Assembly (NCBI RefSeq): GCF_020010925.1
Contig: NZ_JAGJBZ010000002.1
Coordinates: 1,240,001-1,304,000, forward strand
Length of the DNA stretch: 64,000 nt
From: Streptomyces griseiscabiei
GTDB lineage: Bacteria > Actinomycetota > Actinomycetes > Streptomycetales > Streptomycetaceae
Direction: 5' to 3'
Positions 1 to 8,367 of this stretch are shown in pieces; position 1 is the stretch's first letter; the number at the start of each line of letters is the position of its first letter. The notes beneath the pieces were generated by a model. That model did not search any database. It worked only from the letters and a program-made list of their open reading frames with translations, and was not told where the DNA came from. Both the position numbers and the translations under genes were made by a program.

Positions 1-1
1 C

Positions 2-169
2 GTCGTCTTGATCACCGGTGATGAGCCCTCGTGGGAAGTGCCGTTCATCCGGGACCGCGTGGTCGTGCCCGACCCCACCGGCCAGTCGGCACTGTCCGCC
101 GCCGGCCGGACCTTCGACGTGGTACCCCATCAGGTGGGCCGGGACACGGGGACGGATCTGCTCGGATGA
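2..169 (+). CDS. C-terminal fragment of an unidentified protein
   Basis: An open frame enters from the left edge and ends in a TGA that overlaps the ATG of the next gene (ATGA), the usual sign of translational coupling in an actinobacterial operon. About 55 residues are visible, with balanced composition and high third-position G+C; they include VVLITGDEPSWEVPF. I do not recognise the family. The gene probably shares a transcript with the MFS transporter and HAD hydrolase downstream. Confidence 0.55.
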   Translation, partial: VVLITGDEPSWEVPFIRDRVVVPDPTGQSALSAAGRTFDVVPHQVGRDTGTDLLG

Positions 170-1323
170 AGACGGCACCCGTGACTATCCGCCGCAGCCG
201 CGTCCTGCTGACCGGCTACTTCTTCGGTCTCGGCGTGGTGATGGCCATCTTCGGCGCCCGGATGCCGGCCGTTCAGCAGGCCGCCCACCTGAGCACCGCC
301 CGCCTCGCCTTGGTGCTGCTGGCCGCCGCGCTCGGCATGGTCGCCGGACTCCAGGCCGCGGGCCGACTCGCCCGGCCGGAGCGCCTTCCAGCACTGCTCA
401 CCTCGGGCGCCACCAGCCTCGCCGGATGCCTCGCCCTCCTGGGCCAAGGCGACACACTGCCGATGCTGCTCACCGCCGCCCTCGCGTTCGGTATCGCGCA
501 CGGTGTCCTGGACGTGGCCGTCAACTCCGCCGCAGTGCGCTGCCAGAACGCCGCCGGCAGACCCATCATGTCCTCCCTCCACGCCGCCTACTCCATCGGC
601 GCGCTCGCGGGAGCCGCACTGGCCGCCGCCACCGCCCACACCACGCACAGCACCCTCTTCCTCGCCACCGGCCTCGCCCTCACCTGCGCCACGCTCGCAG
701 CCGCCACCGCGACCCGATCCCTGGACGGCTCCGATGAACCGCCCGAATCGGCGGGCCTTCCACCGAGCCGGACGCGGCCGGCACTTTCCTCCACACGACT
801 GTGGCTGCTGGGCGCCCTGGCGGCCTCGTGCCTGCTGGGAGAGGGAGCGGCAGCCGACTGGGCCGCCGTCCACCTGCACAGCCTGGATGCATCGACGGCC
901 GTCAGCGCAACGGCGTTCGCGCTCTACAGCGCGGCGATGGCGCTCGGACGGCTCACCGGCGACCGGCTCACCGCAGCTTTCGGCACCCCCGCGGTTGTAC
1001 GGGCCGGCGGGATCCTCGCCGCAGCCGGACTCACCGCCGGCGTCGTCACCACCAGCACGCCGGCGGCCCTGACCGGCTGGGCCCTGTTCGGGCTCGGCCT
1101 GTCCATCACCGTGCCCTGCCTGATCACGGCCGCAGGCGTCGGTGGCCCTCGGGCCGTGGCCACGGTCTCCGTCACCGGCTACCTCGGCCTGCTCGCCGGA
1201 CCCGCCCTCATCGGCGCCCTCGCCACCCTCACCACCTTGTCCACGGCACTGCTGCTGCCCGCCCTCCTCGCCGCAACCGTCGCCGCCCTCGCCCCCAAAG
1301 CCCTGGAGAAACCCACCCCGTGA
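166..1323 (+). CDS. MFS transporter
   Basis: A 385-residue, very hydrophobic protein with about 12 predicted membrane segments rich in Ala, Leu and Gly, such as LLTGYFFGLGVVMAIFGARM near the N terminus. This fits the major facilitator superfamily: a single-chain inner-membrane secondary transporter. Polar loops (residues about 185-205) separate two six-helix halves. The ATG at 166 was chosen because it overlaps the stop of the upstream gene and is followed at once by the first membrane helix. The stop overlaps the GTG of the HAD hydrolase, so the genes are co-translated. The substrate cannot be read from sequence; export of a sugar-like or small metabolite is a guess. Confidence 0.85.
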   Translation: MKTAPVTIRRSRVLLTGYFFGLGVVMAIFGARMPAVQQAAHLSTARLALVLLAAALGMVAGLQAAGRLARPERLPALLTSGATSLAGCLALLGQGDTLPMLLTAALAFGIAHGVLDVAVNSAAVRCQNAAGRPIMSSLHAAYSIGALAGAALAAATAHTTHSTLFLATGLALTCATLAAATATRSLDGSDEPPESAGLPPSRTRPALSSTRLWLLGALAASCLLGEGAAADWAAVHLHSLDASTAVSATAFALYSAAMALGRLTGDRLTAAFGTPAVVRAGGILAAAGLTAGVVTTSTPAALTGWALFGLGLSITVPCLITAAGVGGPRAVATVSVTGYLGLLAGPALIGALATLTTLSTALLLPALLAATVAALAPKALEKPTP

Positions 1324-1964
1324 CCCACACATCCACCTCCCCGACCGGCGTGGACGCCGTGATCCTCGACTACAACGGCGTCATCGGCCTCCAGCCCAGT
1401 ACGGCCATGTGGACCCGCCTCGCCGACCTCGCCGAATGGCCCGACGGACACCTCCCCTCCTTCCAGACAGTCTTCTGGCACGCCCGTGACCGCTACGACG
1501 CGGGCGAACTGAGCGACCTCGCCTACTGGGCCACCGTGCTCGGACACCACCCCGGCCCACGCTGGCTGCGCACCCTGCGCGACGCCGACACCGCCATGTG
1601 GACCCGCACCGACCCACACGTCCTTGACACCCTGTACCGCGCCCGCGCCGCCGGGCTGCCGATGGTGCTGCTCTCCAACGCGCCCGCCCACCTCAGCAAC
1701 GTCCTGGACGTTACCGACTGGCGGCGCGAGCTGATGGACGACGCCCTCTACTCGGCCCGCCTGGGCCTGTGCAAGCCGCATCCGGCCGCGTACGAACACG
1801 CCCTGGCCGCCACCGGCGTCACCAACCCCGAACGCGTGCTGTTCGTCGACGACCGCGACGACAACTGCCAGGCCGCCGCCGACCTGGGCCTGCGCACGCT
1901 CCACTACACCGGCCAGCCCACCGACCTGGCCGAACAGTTGCTCCCCGCCCTCACCGGTTCCTGA
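1320..1964 (+). CDS. HAD-superfamily hydrolase
   Basis: A 214-residue haloacid dehalogenase-like hydrolase, about the usual size for subfamily IA. Motif I is ILDYNGV (nucleophile D17), motif II LLSNAP (S119), motif III KPHP (K152) and motif IV FVDDRDDN (D177/D178). The second Asp of the usual DxD motif is Asn19 here; such DYNG/DYGG variants occur in HAD-IA proteins, but the general acid would differ from standard phosphatases. The start GTG overlaps the MFS stop, so it is the last gene of the operon. A phosphatase acting on a compound handled by the transporter is an inference. Confidence 0.85.
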   Translation: MTHTSTSPTGVDAVILDYNGVIGLQPSTAMWTRLADLAEWPDGHLPSFQTVFWHARDRYDAGELSDLAYWATVLGHHPGPRWLRTLRDADTAMWTRTDPHVLDTLYRARAAGLPMVLLSNAPAHLSNVLDVTDWRRELMDDALYSARLGLCKPHPAAYEHALAATGVTNPERVLFVDDRDDNCQAAADLGLRTLHYTGQPTDLAEQLLPALTGS

Positions 1965-2102
1965 GCACGCGCCCTGCCGCTCATCGCCCAGCCGTGCTCC
2001 CCGCAGCCAGCGTCCCGCGCTGGAGCACGACGCCCCGCCCGGCGGCCCTGCCCGGTCCGTGCCGATAGACCCGGGCCGACCCCTCTACTGGAGACCTCTT
2101 CT

Positions 2103-2589
2103 TTGTCTCTCCAAGCCCGCGAGTTCTTCGCTGAGTTGTGCCTCCCGTTTCGCGTCCATGCCGTCGTGGGCGACACGTACTACGCCACCCCGATCCCGGG
2201 TACGCCCCTGCGGCTGCGGATCGACTTCAATGCCACCATCCACGCGGACACCTACGGCGGCCTGCGCTTGGCGGTCCTCCACCCGGACCGGGGCGAGATC
2301 GACGCGGTCGCACTCGTTCGTGGAGCACGGCACTTTCCACCGCCGCGACGAAGCGGCCAGCACGCGCCCCAACACCAAGCGGTACGGCACCTTCGACACG
2401 TACCGCCGCCCCGGGCGGCCCCCGTGGGACGGAGCCGTCACCACCGGGTTGCGCGACGCCATCGAGCAGTACACCGCCATCTGGTTCCCCGGCGCCTGGA
2501 CCGCGAACACACCGAGCCGAGCCGCCGGCCGAACCAGGCACACGGCCCCCGCTACGACTACCTCCCGCAGCGGTGCCCGCGCCCGCTGA
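2103..2589 (+). pseudogene. Conserved hypothetical gene with frameshift
   Basis: A TTG start at 2103 follows a GGAG (2093-2096). The first frame reads well (MSLQAREFFAELCLPFRV...) to about position 2315 (GEIDAVAL). Sensible coding then continues in another frame as SFVEHGTFHRRDEAASTRP...AIEQYTAIWFPGAWT and stops at 2589. The two halves join into one protein of about 160 aa without a repeat or gap, so a single indel near 2315-2325 broke the gene, or the assembly has an error. I do not recognise the family and infer no function. The short distance to the HAD gene suggests no shared role. Confidence 0.55.
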
Positions 2590-2633
2590 AGAGCGCCCAC
2601 ACCGCAGCCCCTGACGTACCGCACCCTTCAGCA

Positions 2634-2809
2634 GGAGCCCTGGCGCGACCGCCTCGAAGACCCCGGCCGGGTTCCTCACCGACACCGGTGCCGATGCCAG
2701 CCTGCGGCTCGTCGGCGGCGCAGGAATCCTTGTCGCGAGCGGTATCGGAGTGTGCGTGGCCGTCCGCTTTCACCGCGGCGACGAGAACACACCGGCCGGT
2801 GAAGACTGA
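2634..2809 (+). other. Probable decayed coding fragment with one membrane segment
   Basis: One frame reads KTPAGFLTDTGADASLRLVG followed by a hydrophobic stretch (GAGILVASGIGVCVAV) and a charged tail, stopping at 2809. There is no convincing start codon or ribosome binding site. Upstream, a different frame is briefly coding-like (TYRTLQQEPWRDRLED). It looks like a second frameshifted gene behind the one at 2103. Confidence 0.25.
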
Positions 2810-2835
2810 CACAACCGCATCAACCTGATGCCAGA

Positions 2836-2862
2836 GCCCGCGAGTCGTACCGACTCGCGGGC
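2836..2862. terminator. Hairpin terminator
   Basis: A perfect 12-bp inverted repeat (GCCCGCGAGTCG and CGACTCGCGGGC) with a 3-base loop lies between the rightward fragments and the leftward gene ending at 2876. No U-tract follows, as is usual in Streptomyces. It could serve both strands. Confidence 0.75.
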
Positions 2863-2875
2863 CCTTCGTGTTGCC

Positions 2876-3118
2876 CTATCCGGCCCAACCGATCTCGCGT
2901 ACCTCGATGGCCCCGTCGTGCGGCATGTACTGGATCCAGCAGCGTGCCGAGAACGCTTCCCGGATCTCCTCGACACTGCCGGGATCCCGTACGTCCGGCC
3001 ACGCGGCCGGTGCCAGGCGCACAAGCTCGACGAGTTCCAGGACCTCGCGCCGTGCGTCCGCGGACAGTTCTCCCATCACGTCGGACGCCAGTTCCTCCAC
3101 CACTACCCCGCACCTCAT
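2876..3118 (-). CDS. Small conserved hypothetical protein
   Basis: An 80-residue protein starting MRCGVVVEELASDVMGELSA and ending GAIEVREIGWAG. An N-terminal amphipathic helix region precedes a short beta-rich C terminus. The size and the C-terminal pattern are weakly reminiscent of RelE/ParE-fold toxins, but no catalytic residues can be assigned and no antitoxin partner lies beside it. The ATG at 3118 is used; the GTG codons just inside are possible alternatives. It runs toward the 2836-2862 hairpin. Confidence 0.55.
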   Translation of the reverse strand: MRCGVVVEELASDVMGELSADARREVLELVELVRLAPAAWPDVRDPGSVEEIREAFSARCWIQYMPHDGAIEVREIGWAG

Positions 3119-3282
3119 CGTGCACCCCCGTACTTGTGATCGTTTCGCAGCACCGTACGGCGTAGTCCACACCCGTGCATCAGCCTGTGGATAACCCCTG
3201 TCAGGGTCCGTTCAACGGATGCGGAACGGTGAAGGGGCGATGTCCGGGCGAGGACGTCCACGGCGGATGCCCGGAGTGGTCG

Positions 3283-4599
3283 TCATGTTGATGCGGCCAC
3301 CGACCTGGGGGCCATGATGTCAGCGAAGGGGGTACGAACGTCTGGCACCGCCACAGGGGTGATGTCGGCGCCGGCGGTCTGCGCGGCTCGGAGGACGGTG
3401 GCGAGGTCTCCACGGGCGATGGTTTCCACAGAACACTGCCCGCACTCCTTGGACTGGGAGTGTCTGTTTGCCGCGGAAGACAGGGCGCGCACGTGGGCGA
3501 GTACCTCGTGGGGCCCGTCGGCGCGGATCGCGTACCAGGCCCCCTGTTGCTCCGGTGTGTGGAGCGCTGCGCCAACGCCTGGGTACATCGGCAGGTGGAT
3601 CCGGCCGCCGTGGACACGGATCACGAAGATCTGGTCGAGCGTGTCGCAGCAGTCCGGCTCGGGCCCATCCCTCTCGAACCAGGCGATCGCCTCCGCGCGG
3701 CTGCCGGGACCCCACAGGTACTGCGCGGGGTAGCGGGTGGTGGCGTTGCGGGCGTCGTACTCCATCAGGTGGGGATCCTCACGCTCGCCGGGCCAGAAGA
3801 CCGCTCGTGCCAGCACATAGGTGAAGTCGTCATCCTCTTCCGGCTGTTGGTGGACGAGGTACGCGGCGTGCGCGGCGTGCACGGTGGTGCTGTTCCAGCT
3901 GATGGCGACTACGTCGCGGGTGATCGGCGCCGGGTAGAGGCGGCCTCCCGGGGTGGAGTGCCCCCACAGATGGTTGATGATCTCCGCGAGGTCGGACAGG
4001 TCTCGGTAGGCGTCGACGGGGCTGAGGAGATGGAATGTGCCGTGGGCCGTCAGGTTCCGCAGTGCCTTCTGGGCCCGCTCGATGCCACGGTTGCGCTGGC
4101 CGCGCAACAGGCCCTCGCGTCGTGCCCACAGCAGCAGGCCGTCGAGCATTCCGTTGAACCCGGTCCAGGCGCGCGAACTGCCCATACGGATCTTGGATCC
4201 GTCGGCCTTCCTGTACTGCTCGAAGAAGTCCGGGTAGGTGGTGCAGGTGATCTCCTGCTCTATCTGCGAGCGGCCCCGAACAGTGATCGTGCCACCGTGG
4301 TGGGCGACAAACCGATCCCGTAGCGCCTGTTCGAGGGTCAGCTTGGCGACGTCCGCGACCAGCGTGAAAAGTTCGTAGCACAACAGGCCCTGGCTGTAAC
4401 AGGTGCGCAGTTGCTGGAACTTCTGCAGGGTTGCCTCCGCCACGTCATCGGCCAGCACCAGATTGGAGATCAGTCGCTGTTGGTGTTCGGCTGCGTCTTC
4501 GGGGCGCATGGCTCCGCCCAGGCCGAAAGGCGTGAAGTGCAGCACGCGGCGGTCCACGGCCTGGAGTTCTGCGAGGATCTGGCTGCCGGTCATCGCCAT
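3283..4599 (-). CDS. HEPN-motif hypothetical protein
   Basis: A 438-residue soluble protein, transcribed away from the Tn7-like block. A helical region (about residues 70-100, CYELFTLVADVAKLTLEQAL) is followed by ALRNLTAHGTFHLLSP, whose R181-N-L-T-A-H186 matches the Rx4-6H signature of HEPN domains, which are often RNases in defence and toxin systems. The C-terminal half (about 215-430) is unassigned. The ATG at 4599 was preferred over one 42 bases upstream because AGAAGG sits 9 bases before it. The transposon array begins 84 bp upstream, so the insertion lies in or near this gene's promoter. RNase activity is inferred from the motif only. Confidence 0.6.
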   Translation of the reverse strand: MAMTGSQILAELQAVDRRVLHFTPFGLGGAMRPEDAAEHQQRLISNLVLADDVAEATLQKFQQLRTCYSQGLLCYELFTLVADVAKLTLEQALRDRFVAHHGGTITVRGRSQIEQEITCTTYPDFFEQYRKADGSKIRMGSSRAWTGFNGMLDGLLLWARREGLLRGQRNRGIERAQKALRNLTAHGTFHLLSPVDAYRDLSDLAEIINHLWGHSTPGGRLYPAPITRDVVAISWNSTTVHAAHAAYLVHQQPEEDDDFTYVLARAVFWPGEREDPHLMEYDARNATTRYPAQYLWGPGSRAEAIAWFERDGPEPDCCDTLDQIFVIRVHGGRIHLPMYPGVGAALHTPEQQGAWYAIRADGPHEVLAHVRALSSAANRHSQSKECGQCSVETIARGDLATVLRAAQTAGADITPVAVPDVRTPFADIMAPRSVAAST

Positions 4600-4682
4600 G
4601 GGTCGGCCCTTCTGACGCGAATGTGGCGAACGCAGCAGCATCGGGCTTCAACGCGGCTTGACGCAAGCCGGTATTCCCCGCC

Positions 4683-4893
4683 TGTAGGTTCTCGTCGCTC
4701 GTGTCCTACGGCGAGGCTGTGACCAGCGGCTTCTCGCGGTGTCTCACGCCGTGGCCAGCCGCTCAATCTCACAGCTGTGTCCAAATCCTCGGCCTTTGCC
4801 ACAGAGGGCACGGCGCTGACCTGCGGACTCTCATTGCTGGCCACCGAGTGGCCACGGTTCGTGTGAAGTGGCCACGGGTTCTGGGAACCTACA
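4683..4893. repeat. Unit 1: gene-less transposon-end element
   Basis: A 211-bp segment bounded by TGTAGGTTCTC at 4683 and GGGAACCTACA at 4883-4893. It contains GCTGTGACCAGCGG at +33 from the left end, CTTCTCGCGGTGTCTCACGC near 4730-4749 and GCTGACCTGCGG at 4815 (+132), then several GTGGCCAC palindromes toward the right end. No gene is present. It resembles unit 4 in length, motif order and spacing. It may be a minimal non-autonomous element or a relic of a deleted one. Confidence 0.6.
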
Positions 4894-4897
4894 CCGC

Positions 4898-7089
4898 TGT
4901 GGGATCTCATTGCGCTCGGCATGCACCAATGCTGTGACCTGCCGATCTCGGCTCTGTCTCACACCGGTGGCCATGCTTCTGTCTCAGGAGCGTGGCCATT
5001 TCCTAGGTCGGTTCTGACGCGGGAACTATGCCGGGCGTCCGGTGCGCCTTCTGGGAGCCGTGGGCGGGCGGTCATGGGTACGCTTCCGGACGGGTGGGCC
5101 GGGACTTGGGGGGTGCTGTGCGGGCAGGCGAGCAGGTGGCGGGGAGATATGCCCTGGTGGAACAGATCGGCCGCGGAGGCATGGGGGAGGTGTGGAAGGC
5201 CCACGACCTGGAATCGCGTGCGTTCGTGGCCGTGAAGCTGTTGCTGGCCGAGGTGGGGGACGAGGAGGCTGTGGCCCGGTTCCGCCGCGAGGCCCGGATC
5301 GGTGCGCGGATACGGCACCCGGGAGTCGTCCCCGTGTACGACGCGGGTCAGGACGCGGGGCAGCCGTTCATCGTCATGGAACTCCTAGAGGGCTCGGACC
5401 TGAGTTCGCTGCTCGACCGGACGCCCGGGGGCCTGCCTCTGCACGAGGCCGTGCACTTGGCCTTGGAGATTTCCGAAATACTCGCTGCCGCGCACGAGGA
5501 AGGCGTCGTGCACCGGGACCTCAAGCCCGAGAACCTCTTCCGCGAGGCCGACGGACGCGTGAGGATCTGCGACTTCGGCATCGCCCGAACCGCCGACTCG
5601 ACCACCGGCCTAACGGTGACAGGACAGGCTTTCGGTACCCCGGCATACATGGCTCCCGAACAGTGGAGCGGCGCCCAGGTCGATGCCCGCTGCGATCTGT
5701 ACGCCTTCGGGTGCGTGCTCTACACGCTGCTCACCGGGTCCCCGCCCTTCAGCGGTCACCCGCACTTCCTGATGCGGCAGCACTTGGAGGTCACGGCACC
5801 TCCACTACGGAGCCGGCGCGCCGATACCCCCTTCGAACTGGACAGGCTCGTAGCCGCGCTGCTGCAGAAGGACCCGGCACGGCGCCCGGATTCAGCGCGG
5901 GAGGTGTCGGCGGTGCTGTCGCGGATCCGGAACCTGCCCGGCGGGATCCTCCCCGTGGCCCAGGCGCTCGGCGGCCACCCGATCGAGGGCCCACTCGTGG
6001 CCGGGCTCCTGGCGCGGGTCAGGACCTCGACGGAAATCTTCACTCTCGCCCAAGCGGCCTATCTGGCGACCCGGGTGAGTCCCGGGCTCGCCCTGGAGCT
6101 GGTGGAGGCCGCCGAGTCACGGATGTGGGAGCTGGAATCCGATCCGGCAGCCTTCATGGCCGCGCTCCGCGAGGTATCCCTGTGCTGGAACACTTTGGCG
6201 CCGCGACGGGTGTCGAGCCTGGTGGCCGCAGCGACGGAACGGTTCGGCCACATCCAGTGGTTCGCGCGCAAGGTCTCCGAGTTGCCGAGGTTCGACATGA
6301 ACCGCGAGATGGCAGCGGTCCGGCGTCGTCCGCCCGGGAAGGAGGCCGACCAGGCGTGGGCCAAGCTGATGATCTGTATCGGGGACACCAAGCTGGCCAT
6401 GTCCTGGCTGGGCAGAATCTCGGATCCGGTCGCACGCGAGCAGGCCCTGATCCATATCGCCGAGAACGCGTCGGACAGGGACATGGACGAGGCCATGAGG
6501 ACGCTCTCCATGCTCTCCTTCCAGTGGGCCTTCATCCAGGGCCTGGCCGCCATTTCGTTCCGCCGGGGAACCCATTGGTCCGATCCGGCCGGGGCCGGAC
6601 ACTTCCTGGAATGCGCCCGCAAGGAAGAGGCCGCTTACCTCCCTGAGTCCGAGCCCGACCAGGAAGACGGCCGGGCCCTCATGTCCAGCGCCATCGAGCG
6701 CGCCGACCGGTGGGTCCGCCTACATGAAAGAGATGTCCACCGGCGGGCCCCGCTCGACGGAACCACTGCGCGTGCCCGGGGAGCAGCGATCCCCAACCCG
6801 CCTGTCAGCCACCAGGTGCTGCTGGACTTGGCGTACGAATGCTTCGGAAGACCCCTCCCGGGCCCGTTCGGCACCGAGCTGATTGACGCCGTGAGCACAC
6901 GTGCGCCCGTTCCGCTGGAGCTCTTGGACACCATCACCGCGTAACTTTCCGGAGCAGGTGCGGATGGCCTATCTCGTCGAAGAGCTCCTAGCAAGGCTGT
7001 TGGAGGCTCCACCAGAGGTTCGAGCGTGTGTCGGCCCTTGCTTCGAGCACCAACACGTGGGCGACAGAGAGGGTGTCGCAGATCCCACA
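4898..7089. mobile_element. Unit 2: Tn7-like end pair carrying a kinase gene
   Basis: The left terminus TGTGGGATCTC begins at 4898, 4 bp after the unit 1 right end, with GCTGTGACCTGCC at +33 and CTGTCTCACA further in. The right terminus GATCCCACA is at 7081-7089. The only gene is the Ser/Thr kinase at 5118-6944. No transposase lies inside, so mobility would need Tns proteins supplied from unit 5 or elsewhere. Confidence 0.55.
5118..6944 (+). CDS. Soluble Ser/Thr protein kinase with helical C-terminal region
   Basis: A 608-residue protein with a complete Hanks-type kinase domain (about residues 8-275): glycine-rich loop GRGGMGEV (18-25), K40 in VAVK, E58, catalytic HRDLKPEN (132-139), DFG (152-154) and APE (179-181). 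No membrane segment follows, unlike PknB-type receptors. The region from about 290 to 605 is mostly helical, unrecognised, and possibly a sensing or partner domain. The GTG at 5118 was chosen because GGGGGG lies 4-5 bases upstream; an in-frame ATG at 5028 would add 30 unconserved-looking residues. It is the sole cargo of transposon unit 2, which suggests a role in a mobile signalling or defence trait, as with some phage-defence kinases; that is inference. Confidence 0.85.
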   Translation: MRAGEQVAGRYALVEQIGRGGMGEVWKAHDLESRAFVAVKLLLAEVGDEEAVARFRREARIGARIRHPGVVPVYDAGQDAGQPFIVMELLEGSDLSSLLDRTPGGLPLHEAVHLALEISEILAAAHEEGVVHRDLKPENLFREADGRVRICDFGIARTADSTTGLTVTGQAFGTPAYMAPEQWSGAQVDARCDLYAFGCVLYTLLTGSPPFSGHPHFLMRQHLEVTAPPLRSRRADTPFELDRLVAALLQKDPARRPDSAREVSAVLSRIRNLPGGILPVAQALGGHPIEGPLVAGLLARVRTSTEIFTLAQAAYLATRVSPGLALELVEAAESRMWELESDPAAFMAALREVSLCWNTLAPRRVSSLVAAATERFGHIQWFARKVSELPRFDMNREMAAVRRRPPGKEADQAWAKLMICIGDTKLAMSWLGRISDPVAREQALIHIAENASDRDMDEAMRTLSMLSFQWAFIQGLAAISFRRGTHWSDPAGAGHFLECARKEEAAYLPESEPDQEDGRALMSSAIERADRWVRLHERDVHRRAPLDGTTARARGAAIPNPPVSHQVLLDLAYECFGRPLPGPFGTELIDAVSTRAPVPLELLDTITA

Positions 7090-7582
7090 GTTGTGTAGGT
7101 CTCGCGCTTCGCTGCATACGCCGAGGCTGTGATCTGCGACTTCTCGCGGTGTCTCACGCTGCTTCATCTGCGGTTGTCTCGGCTCGCGGCGCATCCCCGC
7201 CCACATTTGCTGAGGCCGCTCCGGACGGGCAGATCGCTGACCTGCGGTGTCTCACGGCCCGCTATCACCCGGGACGGCTGTGCGGTCGGCTGTGTGGGGG
7301 TGCCGTACGGCGGGAATGCGGAGGTCGTTCTGCCGCCGGATGTTCGACCGCAACATCACGTTACGCGGGGGCATCGCCCCGGTCCGCGCCCGCATTCCCA
7401 AACTCCCGCCGGATGCGTTGTCCGGGGCCCGTCTTCGACGGTGCCGTCCCCCTGGCCGAGATGCCGGACGGTTCTCGGGCGATGGACGACCGGTCGGCGC
7501 TGAAAGTGCGCATCACCGTCAGATTGCGGGGGCCGGCCGCACGGGTGTGGTTCCTCCCATGCCGCGTGGCGCCCTCGTGATG

Positions 7583-8215
7583 TCAGGCGGCGCGCTTCAC
7601 GTGGCGGACCAGCCACATCAGCAGGGCGTCTAGGTCGGCGGCGGCCGAGAGGACCCGGTCGACCGCCTCGGGGGTGTGCAGCCACTCCTCGCAGCCGAGT
7701 GGACGGGCGGCGATCAGTGAACGGTGGCGCAGCAGGTTCGCACGGGAGTGGTCCGTCGGATAGCCGCGCGGGGGGCGTTTCATCACGTCCCCGGAGATGT
7801 CGTAGCCCTTCTTCCGCACGTCCTCGACGATGGCGGACAGTTCGCGGCCGCTCCTCTCGGAGGCCACTGCTTTGCGGAACATGTCCACCTGGCCGGGGTC
7901 GGGGTACCACCAGGCGCCTTGGATCCGCAGGCCGTCCAGGGAGAACCGGAGACCGATCTCGATCTTGCGGCCGAGCCGGATCACCGCGCCCTGGTGCTGC
8001 CACCACCAGGAGTCGGTGCGGTAGTGCCAGACGGAGAAGTCCTCGTACCGGGGGTCGGTGTCCGCGACCTCGTTGAGCAGGGTGATCATCGGCTGCCGGA
8101 CCATGCGTTCGCGGTCCGCGCGGTAGCGCTCGCGGGTCGCGTGGGTCGGTTCGCCCTGGAGCTGCCATAACACGTCCATGGCCTGCTCCGGCCAGCCGGT
8201 GAACTGTCCGCGCAT
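7583..8215 (-). CDS. DUF2461 family protein
   Basis: A 210-residue protein matching DUF2461 in length and pattern: an N-terminal WPEQAMDVLWQLQGEP...RYRADRERM segment, a central beta-rich part (SVWHYRTDSWWWQHQGAVIR) and the C-terminal signature RPPRGYPTDHSRANLLRHRS...EEWLHTPEAVDRV. The biochemical function of the family is unknown; members are widespread in bacteria and fungi. The start is an ATG. It lies alone inside transposon unit 3 with the IS immediately upstream, so its promoter must sit in 8216-8367 or within the IS end. Confidence 0.75.
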   Translation of the reverse strand: MRGQFTGWPEQAMDVLWQLQGEPTHATRERYRADRERMVRQPMITLLNEVADTDPRYEDFSVWHYRTDSWWWQHQGAVIRLGRKIEIGLRFSLDGLRIQGAWWYPDPGQVDMFRKAVASERSGRELSAIVEDVRKKGYDISGDVMKRPPRGYPTDHSRANLLRHRSLIAARPLGCEEWLHTPEAVDRVLSAAADLDALLMWLVRHVKRAA

Positions 8216-8367
8216 GCGCGCAGATTAGCTCACCCGTGATCCGCGCGCGCCGAGAGTGAGAAGGGCAGGGAGGCGTAACCCCAGACAAGGTGGGAGGTGC
8301 TGCGGCGGGGCTCACCGGCGAATTCGATGTGCCGTGCGCGGTGGGCGACGTCGAGAAGCACGGAGAG

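Noticed and set aside
130..1332. Long minus-strand frame opposite the MFS gene
   Set aside because: It is a Gly/Arg-rich shadow frame with no ribosome binding site; the plus strand has the coding signature and membrane helices.
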